Positions 9,374-19,200 of a stretch of DNA of 64,000 bases are shown here, in pieces. The position numbers and the translations under genes are program-made. The DNA comes from CAIKLP01 sp039798705. Its GTDB lineage: Bacteria; Bacteroidota; Bacteroidia; Sphingobacteriales; Sphingobacteriaceae. The notes beneath the pieces were generated by a model. It did no database searches. It was not told where the DNA came from and saw only the letters and a list, made by a program, of their open reading frames with translations. The first letter of the stretch is position 1, and each line of letters starts with the position of its first letter. The stretch lies in NCBI GenBank assembly GCA_039798705.1, contig JBDKFN010000001.1, positions 1 through 64,000 of the forward strand. Direction: 5' to 3'.

Positions 9374-11200
9374 TTATTGAAAACTTTGCATTTCAGTTAA
9401 TTTCTTATAAGTTCCATTTAAAGAAATTAATTCGTTGTGTTTCCCTTTTTCAATAATTTTTCCGTCTTGCATTACAACAATTAAATCTGCATGTTGAATG
9501 GTTGAAAGTCTGTGTGCAATAACAATAGATGTTCTGTTTTGCATTAATTTTTGAATCGCATCTTGCACTAGTTTTTCCGATTCAGTATCTAAAGCAGAAG
9601 TTGCTTCGTCTAATATCAATATTGGTGGATTCTTCAAAACAGCACGGGCAATTGATAGCCTTTGCTTCTGACCTCCAGACAGTTTGCTGCCTCTATCTCC
9701 AATATTGGTATCATATCCATCGGCTAATTTCACAATGAATTCATCGGCATTAGCAATTTTTGCTGCTGCAATAACATCTGCTCTTGTGGCGTGTTGGTTA
9801 CCAAAAGCAATATTGTTAAAAATAGTATCATTAAACAAAATAGATTCTTGTGTAACAATTCCCATTAACTGATTTAAATCTTGTAATTTAATTTTTTTAA
9901 TGTCAATTCCATCAATTAGAATTTTACCAGAAGTTACATCATAAAATCTTGGCAATAAATCTGCCATGGTTGATTTTCCTGCACCCGACTGTCCAACTAA
10001 TGCAATCATTTTTCCAGCTTCAACTGTTAAATTGATTTGATTTAAAACTTTGGCATCTGCATATTGGAAATTAACATCTTTAAATTCAATTGCTGTTTTT
10101 AAATTAGTTTTTTCAATTGCATTTTCATCTTCTTTTATATCCACCTCGGTCTCTAATACACTAAATATACGTGCTCCAGAAGCAATACCTCTTTGAATAT
10201 TGGTAATAGCAGTTGAAATATTCTTTGCTGGAATTAATATTTGTGAATATAAAATGATGTAAGTAATGAATTCACTTGCGTTTAATTCCGATTGATTTTG
10301 AAGCACTAATTTACCACCATATAATATCACCAATACAACAATTCCAATTCCTAAAAATTCTGAAATAGGAGAGGCTAACTCTCTCTTATTCCACATAGAT
10401 TTCAATACGCTTCTATATTTATTGTTTTGATGATTGAATTTTTCTCTAACATAAGTCTGCGCATTAAATGCTTTGATAATTCTTATGCCAGAAATTGTTT
10501 CTTCAATGATGCTAAGCATCTCACCTAATAAACTTTGTCCAAGCTCTGCTTCTTTCCTTAGTTTTCTAGATATCCATGCAATCACACCACCGGAAATGGG
10601 CAAAACCAATAAGGTAAATAAAGTGAGTTTTACAGACATTGAAAAAAGCAATACGATATAACCAATGATCATCAATGGTTCTCTAAATATTACCTGAACA
10701 GAACTAACAACCGAATTTTCTACTTCATTGACATCATTAGATAAACTCGACATTAAATCTCCTTTTCTTTGACTATGAAAATAACCTACATGCAAGGAAG
10801 TTATTTTCATAAATAAAGCTGCACGAATATTTTGTACCACATAAGTACGCATAGAGGTCAAAACCCTTTGCGACCAATACTTAAAGAGATTGGCTAAGAA
10901 TACAGATAATACAATAACTGCACACACAAACTGTAGTGCCCCTATTTGTCCATATCTATTAAATATATCGGCGAAATAATAATTGAAAATCTCTTTAAAG
11001 TAGGTAAGGTTTAAGGCAAAGCTAGGTTTAACCAAGACCGTTGTTAAGCTTACTTTTTCAAAAATGACATTTAACAAAGGAATTAAAAGCGTAAAATTTG
11101 CTAAACCAAATATCACCGCCAATACAGCAAGAATAATATATTTGGGTACAAAACGATTAAAAGGTTTTGCAAAAGAAAGTAGCTTAAAATAAATCTTCAT
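9374..11200 (-). CDS. ABC exporter, fused permease-ATPase (MsbA-like)
   Basis: A 608-residue half-transporter. The N-terminal transmembrane domain has six hydrophobic segments (about residues 1-330), followed by an ATPase domain with Walker A GQSGAGKS, signature LSGGQKQR, Walker B ILILDEATSALD and the H-loop IAHRLST. This is the type IV exporter architecture of MsbA and related lipid or drug exporters; it should act as a homodimer in the inner membrane. An in-frame ATG at 11332 would overlap the divergent glycosyltransferase gene. The start at 11200 (MKIYFKLL) matches the family N terminus and is preferred. A role in lipid A or polysaccharide export is plausible, but the substrate cannot be told from sequence. 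Confidence 0.92.
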   Translation of the reverse strand: MKIYFKLLSFAKPFNRFVPKYIILAVLAVIFGLANFTLLIPLLNVIFEKVSLTTVLVKPSFALNLTYFKEIFNYYFADIFNRYGQIGALQFVCAVIVLSVFLANLFKYWSQRVLTSMRTYVVQNIRAALFMKITSLHVGYFHSQRKGDLMSSLSNDVNEVENSVVSSVQVIFREPLMIIGYIVLLFSMSVKLTLFTLLVLPISGGVIAWISRKLRKEAELGQSLLGEMLSIIEETISGIRIIKAFNAQTYVREKFNHQNNKYRSVLKSMWNKRELASPISEFLGIGIVVLVILYGGKLVLQNQSELNASEFITYIILYSQILIPAKNISTAITNIQRGIASGARIFSVLETEVDIKEDENAIEKTNLKTAIEFKDVNFQYADAKVLNQINLTVEAGKMIALVGQSGAGKSTMADLLPRFYDVTSGKILIDGIDIKKIKLQDLNQLMGIVTQESILFNDTIFNNIAFGNQHATRADVIAAAKIANADEFIVKLADGYDTNIGDRGSKLSGGQKQRLSIARAVLKNPPILILDEATSALDTESEKLVQDAIQKLMQNRTSIVIAHRLSTIQHADLIVVMQDGKIIEKGKHNELISLNGTYKKLTEMQSFQ

Positions 11201-11286
11201 TTTAAAATTATTAACTGTTTTTGTTCCCTGAGGGGATATAGAAAAAACACTGCAATTTAGTATAAATCCAGTAATCAGAATAATAC

Positions 11287-11294
11287 TATCTTTG
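11287..11294 (+). promoter_or_regulatory. -7 promoter element of the glycosyltransferase gene
   Basis: TATCTTTG matches the Bacteroidota -7 consensus TAnnTTTG and ends 15 bp before the chosen ATG at 11310. No clear -33 TTTG lies at the expected distance, so the call rests on the -7 box alone. It supports the start at 11310 rather than 11292. Confidence 0.45.
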
Positions 11295-11309
11295 TATATT
11301 GAAAAACTT

Positions 11310-12131
11310 ATGATAAGCATCATTACTGCCATACATAATCAATTGGAGATGAATGAAATTTTTTGGGAAAACCTTAAAAAATACACGCATTACCCATTTG
11401 AGTTAATTATTATAGACAACCATTCTACCGATGGCAGCAAGGAATTCTTTTTATCAAAAGGAGCGACTGTCATCGCTAATGAAGCTAATTATTCGTATCC
11501 ATACACCCAAAATCAAGGAATAAAGGTTGCTTCGCACGATATTTTTGCATTCCTAAATAACGACATCATTGTTGCACCAAATTGGGATCAAAAAATATTA
11601 GATAGCATGGAGAAAAACCAGTTAGATGTGATTACCGTTTGTGGCATTGAAAGAGTAGAGAGTTTACGGAAAACATTTAGCTTTGGTAGGAGATGGAAAT
11701 TAATTAAAAACATAACTGGGTTTTTACCAAAATCTAAAAAGTTATTAAACACCATGCATTACTTAATGTATGGAAATTGGGAACGATTTTCTAATAAGCG
11801 ATATCGTCAATTTAAAAATAAAGTAGTTGAAGGTTTTGTAGGCAACAGTGTTATATTTAACAGAAAGGCCTTAAATTTATTAGGCTATTGGGACGAAAGA
11901 ATTCAAGGAGCAGATTGGGATTTATATATAAGAAGTAAAAAAAGAGCAATTGAATTTGGAGACATTAAACCGTGTCATATTGCTTTAGATGTTTTTAATC
12001 ATCATTACATTAGGCTAACATTGAAGTCTAAACCACCTGTATTTGCTGATGCTGCAAGCATGATCAAATTAGAAGAAAAGTGGAACAAGGATGAATTAGC
12101 GCTTTATCTAAAAGATAATTTGAGCACTTAA
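11310..12131 (+). CDS. Family 2 glycosyltransferase (GT-A fold)
   Basis: A 273-residue cytosolic glycosyltransferase of the GT2 type. The N-terminal nucleotide-sugar half shows ISIITAIHNQ, then DNHSTDGS, then FLNNDI, where an NND tripeptide takes the place of the usual DxD metal motif. The acceptor half has GADWDLYIR near the end of the core. The start at 11310 puts the first beta strand at the N terminus as usual; ATG 11292 would fall inside the -7 box. The protein probably adds a sugar to a surface glycan or lipid. It lies divergent from an MsbA-like exporter and 10 bp upstream of rbfA; neither neighbour fixes the substrate. Confidence 0.88.
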   Translation: MISIITAIHNQLEMNEIFWENLKKYTHYPFELIIIDNHSTDGSKEFFLSKGATVIANEANYSYPYTQNQGIKVASHDIFAFLNNDIIVAPNWDQKILDSMEKNQLDVITVCGIERVESLRKTFSFGRRWKLIKNITGFLPKSKKLLNTMHYLMYGNWERFSNKRYRQFKNKVVEGFVGNSVIFNRKALNLLGYWDERIQGADWDLYIRSKKRAIEFGDIKPCHIALDVFNHHYIRLTLKSKPPVFADAASMIKLEEKWNKDELALYLKDNLST

Positions 12132-12141
12132 ATTTTAAATT

Positions 12142-12525
12142 ATGGAAACAAAACGTCAGCAAAAATTTGCAAGAGTTATACAAAAAGAATTAAGTGAAAT
12201 TTTACAAAAAGAAGGTTGGTCATTTCATGGCAATTCAATTGTTACTATTACCATGGTAAGAATGAGTCCAGATCTTTCAATTGCGAAAGTTTACCTAAGT
12301 ATATACAATGCGGAAAACAATGAGTTGTTATTAAATGAATTGCGTTCCAAAGCCCGAGAAATCAGATTTAAATTAGGAGAAAAAATAAGAAATCAAGTTC
12401 GAATTATTCCAAACATTGATTTCTTTATAGACGACTCTATGGAATATGTTTCTAAAATGGAGAAACTATTTGATGCTATCAATAAGCCTAAAAATGAAGA
12501 TTCTGGCTCTGAAGCCTCAGAATAA
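12142..12525 (+). CDS. rbfA: 30S ribosome-binding factor RbfA
   Basis: A 127-residue protein with the RbfA KH-like fold. It starts METKRQQKFARVIQKELSEI, keeps the typical motif VRMSPDLSIAKVYLS in the middle and a central RNQVRIIPNIDFFIDDS stretch, and ends in an acidic tail. RbfA binds immature 30S subunits and helps final maturation of the 16S rRNA 5' end. The length is normal. It lies 10 bp after the glycosyltransferase gene, likely on the same transcript. The convergent folE gene stops only 5 bp away. Confidence 0.93.
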   Translation: METKRQQKFARVIQKELSEILQKEGWSFHGNSIVTITMVRMSPDLSIAKVYLSIYNAENNELLLNELRSKAREIRFKLGEKIRNQVRIIPNIDFFIDDSMEYVSKMEKLFDAINKPKNEDSGSEASE

Positions 12526-12530
12526 GCTAT

Positions 12531-13142
12531 TTAAATCAAGCTTACTCCAATTAATCGAATAAATTCCGAGCGGGTTTTTTCATTTTCAAAAGCACCTGTA
12601 AATGCAGATGTAGTAGTTACTGAGTTTTGTTTTTGAACACCGCGCATGCTCATGCATAAATGTTTGCATTCAATTACGACAGCAACGCCTAATGGTTTTA
12701 AAGTATCTTGAATACAATCTCTAATTTCAGTAGTCAATCTTTCTTGAACTTGTAATCTTCTAGCAAAGGCATCTACCACTCGAGGAATTTTACTCAATCC
12801 AACTATGTGTCCATTTGGAATGTATGCAATGTGAGCTTTACCAAAAAAAGGTAATAAATGATGTTCACATAAAGAAAATATTTCAATGTCTTTGACAATA
12901 ACCATTTGAGAATAGTCTTCTTTAAACATTGCCGATTTTAAAATTTCTGCTGGATTTAAATCATAACCATGCGTCAAAAATTGCATCGCTTTTGCAGCGC
13001 GAGTAGGTGTTTTAAGGATTCCTTCTCTATTTACATCCTCTCCAATTCCCTTCAAAACATTTTGGTAACTCTCAGCTAATGCATTGGTAATTTCTTCGTT
13101 ATAATGATCAACTTTTTGATACCCTTTTTTTTGCTCTTCCAT
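12531..13142 (-). CDS. folE: GTP cyclohydrolase I
   Basis: A 203-residue type IB-free (FolE, zinc-dependent) GTP cyclohydrolase I. It converts GTP to 7,8-dihydroneopterin triphosphate, the entry step to folate, biopterin and queuosine precursors. The zinc ligands are visible as C92 and H95 (SLCEHHLLPF) and C163 (KHLCMSMRG). The segments IPNGHIVGLSKIPRVV and the C-terminal QNSVTTTSAF are typical. It follows a PTPS-family gene by 7 bp, and the two catalyse consecutive pterin steps. The length is close to the bacterial norm of about 200-220 residues. Confidence 0.96.
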   Translation of the reverse strand: MEEQKKGYQKVDHYNEEITNALAESYQNVLKGIGEDVNREGILKTPTRAAKAMQFLTHGYDLNPAEILKSAMFKEDYSQMVIVKDIEIFSLCEHHLLPFFGKAHIAYIPNGHIVGLSKIPRVVDAFARRLQVQERLTTEIRDCIQDTLKPLGVAVVIECKHLCMSMRGVQKQNSVTTTSAFTGAFENEKTRSEFIRLIGVSLI

Positions 13143-13149
13143 TTTAATG

Positions 13150-13560
13150 CTATCCGAAATATTCTACGAAATTATTTTCTGTTTCATATAATTTAATAGC
13201 ATGTAATTTCACACCATCTTTTTCTATATGTGGTAAAAGTTGTTTCCAAATTTCTACCGCTAACACTTCAGTAGATGCTAATTTTCCTTTCATGAAATCA
13301 ACATCTAAATTAATATTGCAATGGTCAATTTTATCAATCACTTCTTTATTAATGATGTCTCTAAGATCTTTTAAATCCACAACAAATCCTGTATCTGGAT
13401 TAATATTCCCTTTTACGGTTACAAATAATTCGTAATTATGCCCATGCCAATTAGGATTCGCACATTTACCAAAAATCGCTGTGTTTTCTTCTTGTGACCA
13501 ATCTTCCCTAAATAACTTGTGTGCTGCGTTAAAACGCTCTCTTCTAGTAATATAAACCAT
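13150..13560 (-). CDS. 6-pyruvoyl-tetrahydropterin synthase family protein (PTPS/QueD)
   Basis: A 136-residue COG0720 enzyme acting on 7,8-dihydroneopterin triphosphate made by FolE, encoded 7 bp downstream. The zinc histidines are H14, H39 and H41 (FNAAHKL and WHGHNY). The catalytic Cys33 lies five residues before HGH, and the Asp-His pair is at 79-80 with a C-terminal Glu126. The spacing Cys-x5-His-Gly-His resembles eukaryotic biopterin-type PTPS (FGKCNNPNGHGHNY), whereas bacterial QueD usually has Cys-x3-His-Gly-His. The product may therefore be 6-pyruvoyl-tetrahydropterin rather than the queuosine precursor. The family is certain; the branch is open. Confidence 0.9.
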   Translation of the reverse strand: MVYITRRERFNAAHKLFREDWSQEENTAIFGKCANPNWHGHNYELFVTVKGNINPDTGFVVDLKDLRDIINKEVIDKIDHCNINLDVDFMKGKLASTEVLAVEIWKQLLPHIEKDGVKLHAIKLYETENNFVEYFG

Positions 13561-13579
13561 CTTAAAGTCTTATGAATTA

Positions 13580-13587
13580 CAAATATA
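13580..13587 (-). promoter_or_regulatory. -7 promoter element of the PTPS-folE operon
   Basis: On the minus strand the sequence reads TATATTTG, an exact TAnnTTTG match, about 20 bp before the ATG at 13560. The -33 region is weak (TTAG). The -7 box sits in the 89-bp gap shared with the divergent mqnB gene. Confidence 0.45.
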
Positions 13588-13649
13588 TATAAAGACATAG
13601 TTATCTGCTAATTGTTTACTAGTTTTCAAGCTATTTAGTAATTTCGTAT

Positions 13650-14300
13650 ATGAAAATTTTAATCGTTGCAGCTACCGAATTTGAAATTGAACCCTTAAGA
13701 AATCAATTTTCAAACGCATTAAATGAACGTCATCAAATACGTTTTTTAGTTGCTGGAGTAGGAATGGTTAATACAACCTATCAACTTGCTAAATTATTTA
13801 CTAACGAAACTTTTGATTTGGTAATTAATATTGGAATTGCAGGTGCCTTTGATAGAAAATTAAATATTGGAGAAGTAGTGGAAATCAAAAGTGATTTGTT
13901 TTCTGAAATGGGTGCAGAAGATGATGAAGCATTTTTATCTTTTGTTCAGTTGGGTTTACAAGCGCCCAAAGAGCATCCATTTATTTGGGGTGAACTAGTT
14001 CCCGAAAACACAACATTAACAGCCCAAACATCCCATCTGCAAAAGGTTAGCGCAATTACCGTAAATAAAGCACATGGTAAATTAGCGAGTATTTTAAATA
14101 CACAAAACTTATATAATCCACAGATAGAAAGCATGGAAGGTGCAGCTTTTCTGTTTTGTTGTATGAAAGAAAACATTCCATGTGTTCAAATAAGAAGCAT
14201 TTCTAATTTCGTTGAAAAAAGAAATAAAGACAATTGGAATATTCCATTAGCAATTGAAAATCTTCACAAAGAAATTATAAAAATTTTAGAAGCAATTTAG
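13650..14300 (+). CDS. mqnB: Futalosine hydrolase
   Basis: A 216-residue nucleosidase-fold protein. It begins MKILIVAATEFEIEPL, carries NIGIAGAFD near residue 70 and the purine-nucleoside MEGAAFLF motif near residue 165, as in MTA/SAH nucleosidase relatives. The overall pattern fits MqnB, which removes hypoxanthine from futalosine in the alternative menaquinone pathway. The presence of mqnD at 28.6-29.5 kb supports this assignment over a general nucleosidase. It is divergent from the PTPS gene, and its last 4 bp overlap the end of the convergent permease gene. The start leaves almost no leader, so transcription may begin close to the ATG. Confidence 0.85.
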   Translation: MKILIVAATEFEIEPLRNQFSNALNERHQIRFLVAGVGMVNTTYQLAKLFTNETFDLVINIGIAGAFDRKLNIGEVVEIKSDLFSEMGAEDDEAFLSFVQLGLQAPKEHPFIWGELVPENTTLTAQTSHLQKVSAITVNKAHGKLASILNTQNLYNPQIESMEGAAFLFCCMKENIPCVQIRSISNFVEKRNKDNWNIPLAIENLHKEIIKILEAI

Positions 14301-15538
14301 TTTTCTGCTATCGAAGACCTTAAGTTTTCACTCGCATTTCTACTTTGTCTGGCACTAAACCAGTTTGCAATAAAGGCAATGATAAAAACCGTTGCAAATA
14401 CCAAGACAAAGTCAGTATAGATAATCTTCACAGGGTATGCTTGTAAATAAGCTCCTGATGAAGAATAAATGCTAATAAGATGATATTTCGCTTGTAAAAA
14501 AGCGAATCCGGCACCTAAAAACAAGCCAATAAAAGTTCCTAATAAAGAAATCATCATTCCTTCGTAGAAATATATTCTTTGAATTTGATTTTTTGTTGCA
14601 CCTAATGTTCTAAGAACCGCAATGTCTTTTTTCTTATCAATGATTAACATCGTTACAGAACCAATGATGTTACAAATTGCAATAATGAGTATAAAGGTAA
14701 GCACTAAATACACAGCCCATCTTTCTGTATTTAAAACTTTATAAAGTGCTTCATTTAATTGAAACCTGTTTTTAACAATAAATTTTGCTGACAGTTTTGA
14801 CTGCAAGTTTTGCTGAAAAACTTCCATGTCAACATTTGCATTTAAATAAATATCTAAACTGCTCAATTGATTTTCTTGTTCCAATAACTTTTCTGCAAAC
14901 TCAATGGGAACAAACATTACACGTTCATCCATTTCTTGTTGAACAGAAAATATACCAGCAGCATAAATGGCTGCAGTATTCAAAGAGCTAGATGGGTCTA
15001 ATGAATTTAATGGCGCATTTCTCTTAGGTGCAAGTACCAATATTTGTTCAATAGGATGTAATACATCTATACCTAATGCATTTTCAATTCCCTTACCAAT
15101 TACAGCATACGATTGCCCATCTTCATTTAATGTAAAGCTACCTGCTCTTAATACAGAATCAATTTCATTCGCTTTTAAAAAACTATTACTTACCCCTCTC
15201 ATATTTGCAAAATATTGAGAGCGTTCGTACTTTAACAATACATTGTCTTCTAAAACTTGGACCACATATTTTACTTCGGGTGTTTTAAAAAGATTGGTGT
15301 CGATATTGTTTTGATTGAATTTAGTTCCAACTGCAGGAATAATTTTTAAATCGGGGCTCAGCTTTTTTGCATAGATTAAATTCAATTCTTCAAAACCATT
15401 AAAAACACTAAGTATTAAGAAGAGCGCTGCAGTACCAATGGTTACACCTATTACGGAAATCCATGAAATCCATGTAATGGCATTGGTAGTTTTCTTAGCA
15501 AATAAATACCTCTTCGCAATAAATAGTTCGCTTTTCAT
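14297..15538 (-). CDS. LolC/LolE-type ABC permease (FtsX/MacB family)
   Basis: A 413-residue inner-membrane permease. One transmembrane helix lies near the N terminus (about 20-50), followed by a large periplasmic domain (about 55-265) and three helices (about 270-300, 320-345, 375-400). The segment DKKKDIAVLRTLGAT is the classic cytoplasmic coupling motif of LolC/E proteins. These permeases, with the ATPase LolD, release lipoproteins from the inner membrane for transport to the outer membrane. No ATPase gene is adjacent, so LolD must be elsewhere. It lies 1 bp after the MBL-fold gene (same strand) and overlaps mqnB by 4 bp at the stop codons. Confidence 0.88.
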   Translation of the reverse strand: MKSELFIAKRYLFAKKTTNAITWISWISVIGVTIGTAALFLILSVFNGFEELNLIYAKKLSPDLKIIPAVGTKFNQNNIDTNLFKTPEVKYVVQVLEDNVLLKYERSQYFANMRGVSNSFLKANEIDSVLRAGSFTLNEDGQSYAVIGKGIENALGIDVLHPIEQILVLAPKRNAPLNSLDPSSSLNTAAIYAAGIFSVQQEMDERVMFVPIEFAEKLLEQENQLSSLDIYLNANVDMEVFQQNLQSKLSAKFIVKNRFQLNEALYKVLNTERWAVYLVLTFILIIAICNIIGSVTMLIIDKKKDIAVLRTLGATKNQIQRIYFYEGMMISLLGTFIGLFLGAGFAFLQAKYHLISIYSSSGAYLQAYPVKIIYTDFVLVFATVFIIAFIANWFSARQSRNASENLRSSIAEN

Positions 15539-15539
15539 C

Positions 15540-16178
15540 TTATTTTAAAAATGGATTATGACTGCGCTCTTGCCCAATTGTAGTAGTAATACCATGGCCA
15601 GCATAAACTTTTGTATCTGCTGGTAAAGTAAATAATTGCTCTTTGATAGATTGAATTAATGTTTCAAAATTACCGCCGGCTAAATCTGTACGTCCAATAC
15701 TTTTAAAAAACAAAACATCTCCTGAAATTATGAACTGTTGCGCCGCACAATAAAAAGATATGCTTCCAGGTGAATGTCCAGGCGTAAAAATAATTTCTAA
15801 TTTATCAGTACCTAAAATAATTTCATCACTTAAAGTTAAAAACGTTTGTGGCTCATCAGCTGCTTGGTATACAAAACCATAATTACTCGCATAGCTTGGA
15901 ATAGCGCTCCATACAGGTAGTTCAAGCTCGTGCATTTCCATAACCAAACCGAAATTTCTTTCAATAAAAGAGGCACCTAACACATGGTCAATATGCGCAT
16001 GCGTAAATATCATTCGCTTAAGCGTTAATCCATTCTGAATGATAAATTCTTTTAGCTCAGATTGCTCTGCATGTTCATAACATCCAGGATCAATGAGGAT
16101 GGCATCTGCATTTTCGTTATATAGTAAATAGGTGTTTTCTTGAAATGCGTTAAAAGTAAAAGCTTTGATCGTAAACAT
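15540..16178 (-). CDS. Metallo-beta-lactamase-fold hydrolase (glyoxalase II-like)
   Basis: A 212-residue cytosolic hydrolase with the complete binuclear metal site of the fold: THAHIDH (H60, H62, D64, H65), GHSPGS (H135), SGDVLF (D154) and AGHG (H195). The short length and TPGHSPGS pattern match the YcbL/glyoxalase II-like subgroup, which hydrolyses thioesters such as S-lactoylglutathione analogues. The natural substrate is not known. It is not an antibiotic beta-lactamase, since it has no signal peptide. It is the first gene before the LolC/E-type permease on the minus strand, 1 bp apart, so the two are likely co-transcribed. Confidence 0.88.
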   Translation of the reverse strand: MFTIKAFTFNAFQENTYLLYNENADAILIDPGCYEHAEQSELKEFIIQNGLTLKRMIFTHAHIDHVLGASFIERNFGLVMEMHELELPVWSAIPSYASNYGFVYQAADEPQTFLTLSDEIILGTDKLEIIFTPGHSPGSISFYCAAQQFIISGDVLFFKSIGRTDLAGGNFETLIQSIKEQLFTLPADTKVYAGHGITTTIGQERSHNPFLK

Positions 16179-16263
16179 GTCGGTATTTTATAGGTTAAAA
16201 ATAAGATATTTTATTCGATAGCTGTAAATAAATAACTAAATTCGAATATCCTGTTTTAATATA

Positions 16264-19200
16264 ATGAAGTTACTAATTCGCTTGCTTTTTTGCTTTGTAT
16301 TGTTAGGGTTAAGCCCTGGCAAGCGCTGCTATGGACAAGCGCAAGGAACACAAACAGATTTTGGTAAAAACAGGGTTCAATTCAAAGATTTTCAATGGTT
16401 TTATTATCATTCACCCCATTTCGATACTTACTATTATAAAGAAGGTAAAGAACTCGGCGCAATGGTTGGTAGAATTGCTGAACAAAATTTAAAAGAAATT
16501 GAAAATACATTAGACTACAAATTAGCTGGTAGAATTGAAATATTAGCTTACAATAAATTAACAGATCTTGTTCAAACAAATCTTGGATTAGTAACTGATC
16601 AACAACAAAACATAGGTGGTACTACGCCCATAGTTGGCAATAAATTATTTATCTATTTCGACGGCAATACGAATCTTTTATACAAACAAATAAGAGCTGG
16701 TATTGCAGAAGTATTAATTAATGAATTATTATATGGTGGTAATTTTCAAGAAAAACTCTCAAACTCAACGCTACTAACCCTTCCAGATTGGTTTATTCCT
16801 GGGCTCAAATCATATATTGCCGAACCATGGAATGTCGAATTAGACAATTCCTTAAAAGATGGTATTCTAAATGGTCGATATAAAAAATTCAATCGGCTTG
16901 CAAATTCAGATGCAAAAACAGCCGGACATTCCATTTGGAAATATATAGTTGACAACTACGGATCGTCTTCCATTTCAAATATAATTTACATGACACGTGT
17001 AAATAGAAATGCAGAAAATGGTTTTATATATATTGTTGGATTAGATTTTAAAGAGTTAGGCGAAGCATGGCTAAGCTTTTATAAAAAACAATATGAAGAT
17101 TTAGAAAAAAATAGCTTAAAAGAAAACCTTGCAAAACAAATTTTACACAAAGATAAAAAGCGAAATACAACACTCGATTATCGCTCATTTAAATATAGCC
17201 CTGATGGTAAAAAAATGGCTTACGTTTTCAATAAAAGCGGAAAACTAAAAGTTTATGTTGTTGATTTACAAACTAAAAAGACCAAAAAGGTTTTTAAAAC
17301 CGGAATCAAAAGCGCTTCATTTACTGCTGAAAATGAAGATGTTACGCTTGTTTGGCATCCAAGCAGTCTATTACTAGCCATAAGCTACGAACATAAAAGT
17401 ATGCCACAAATTCAAGTGTTAAACTTAGCAGATGCTAAAGATAATTACTTGGTTAAAATGTATAAATATGAAAAAGTACTAGACTTAGATTATTCAGCAG
17501 ATGGGAGAAAGTGGATTTTATCTGCAGTTAAAAATGGGCAATCTGATATATATATTTTTGATATCAATTCTAGAAGAGACGAACAAGTAACAAATGATTG
17601 GTACGATGATTTGAATCCAAGATTTGTAGATAGGTCTAATAAATTTGTTTTTAGTTCTAATAGAATAGCCGATACGCTTAACAACAATATTTTTAAATCA
17701 TACCCTATCATTAATAATTATGATATTTTTCAATATGATTTATTAAACAATAAAAATTCATTGAAGAGAATTGTTAAAACACCCTTTGACAACGAACACA
17801 ATCCAATTGAATTTGATAAAGATAAAATTGCATACTTAACAGATCAAAGTGGAATTGTAAATAGAAACATTATTTCGCTAGACTCCGCTGTAGCGTACCG
17901 TTACGACACTACTATCTTTTATTATGATACCACCATAGTGGTTTACAAAGATTCCTTTAATATATATCCAAACACGAATTACGATAGAAATATTATTAAA
18001 CAAGATATCAGTAAGAAAAACCGAGTGATTACAGATATTATTTTAACTAATAATTTAAAATATGGTTTAGTTGCAACAAAAGAAAATGCAGATACCAGCA
18101 ATTGGACCACTTTTGCAATTAAAAAAAGAATACAACTCGGCAAATTAATCGCAAAACTAAATACGCAAAAAAGAACAGATTCTATCGCTTTAGTCGATTC
18201 CATTAATAATAGTAGAATAGAAGATTCACTTTTAGCAATGAATGATTCTGCTGCAGTTAATTTACCTGTCAGTTCTGATTATTTTTTTCAAACAGAATTT
18301 CCTAGAAATAAAACAGATAAAACTTATCCTGTCAATATTCAAACAGCAGCAGGTAATCAGGTTATTTACCTCGCAGAAAAAAAGAAGAAAAAGAGCGTAA
18401 AGGAAAAGAGTTTAGATGATTATTTTTCAAAATCTGCTCCAATACCCTATTTACCAAGCTTTTCAACTAGTTATGTGGTGAGTCAGGTTGACAATAGCTT
18501 AATTAGTAATAGCTACCAACAGTTCACAGGTGTTGGACCAATTTATATTAATTCAGCAATCAATGCTTTGATCAAAATAGGAACTTCAGATTTACTAGAA
18601 GACTATCGATTCATTGGTGGGTTCAGGTTATCTGGTAATTTAAACATTCCTGAATATTTTTTGAGTTATGAAAATTTGAAAAAAAGAATTGATAAACAAT
18701 TTATTTTTTACAAACAAGGTGGAGATGATTACCAAGATGTAGCAGCTATTAGAACAAATAGTTACGAATTCAAAAGTATTTTAAAGTATCCTTTTAACGA
18801 ACAAAGTGCAATTAAGGGAAGTTTGTTTTATAGAAGAGATGAGCGAATTATTTTAGCAACAGATAGCTTTGCATTAAATATTCCAAACTATAACAATAAC
18901 AATATTGGTTTTCGTTTTGAATATGTGTTTGATAATACCATAAACAAAGGCTTAAACCTATACAATGGCAGCAGGTACAAGTTTTATATAGAAGAGTTTT
19001 TAGATGTTGATCAAGCAAAAAATAAAATGATCAACCTAGGTTTTGACTTCAGACATTACCAAAAATTAAGTAGACAAATAATTTTTGCAGGTCGTTTAGC
19101 GGGTTCTAGTTCAATTGCCAATCAAAAAGTGATGTATTATTTAGGTGGTGTTGACAGTTGGTTTGTACCGAAATTTAATGATGGAATACAAATTGACAAA

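Noticed and set aside
15540..16178. Antibiotic beta-lactamase
   Set aside because: The fold and metal site are shared, but it lacks a signal peptide and has the glyoxalase II/YcbL-like pattern.
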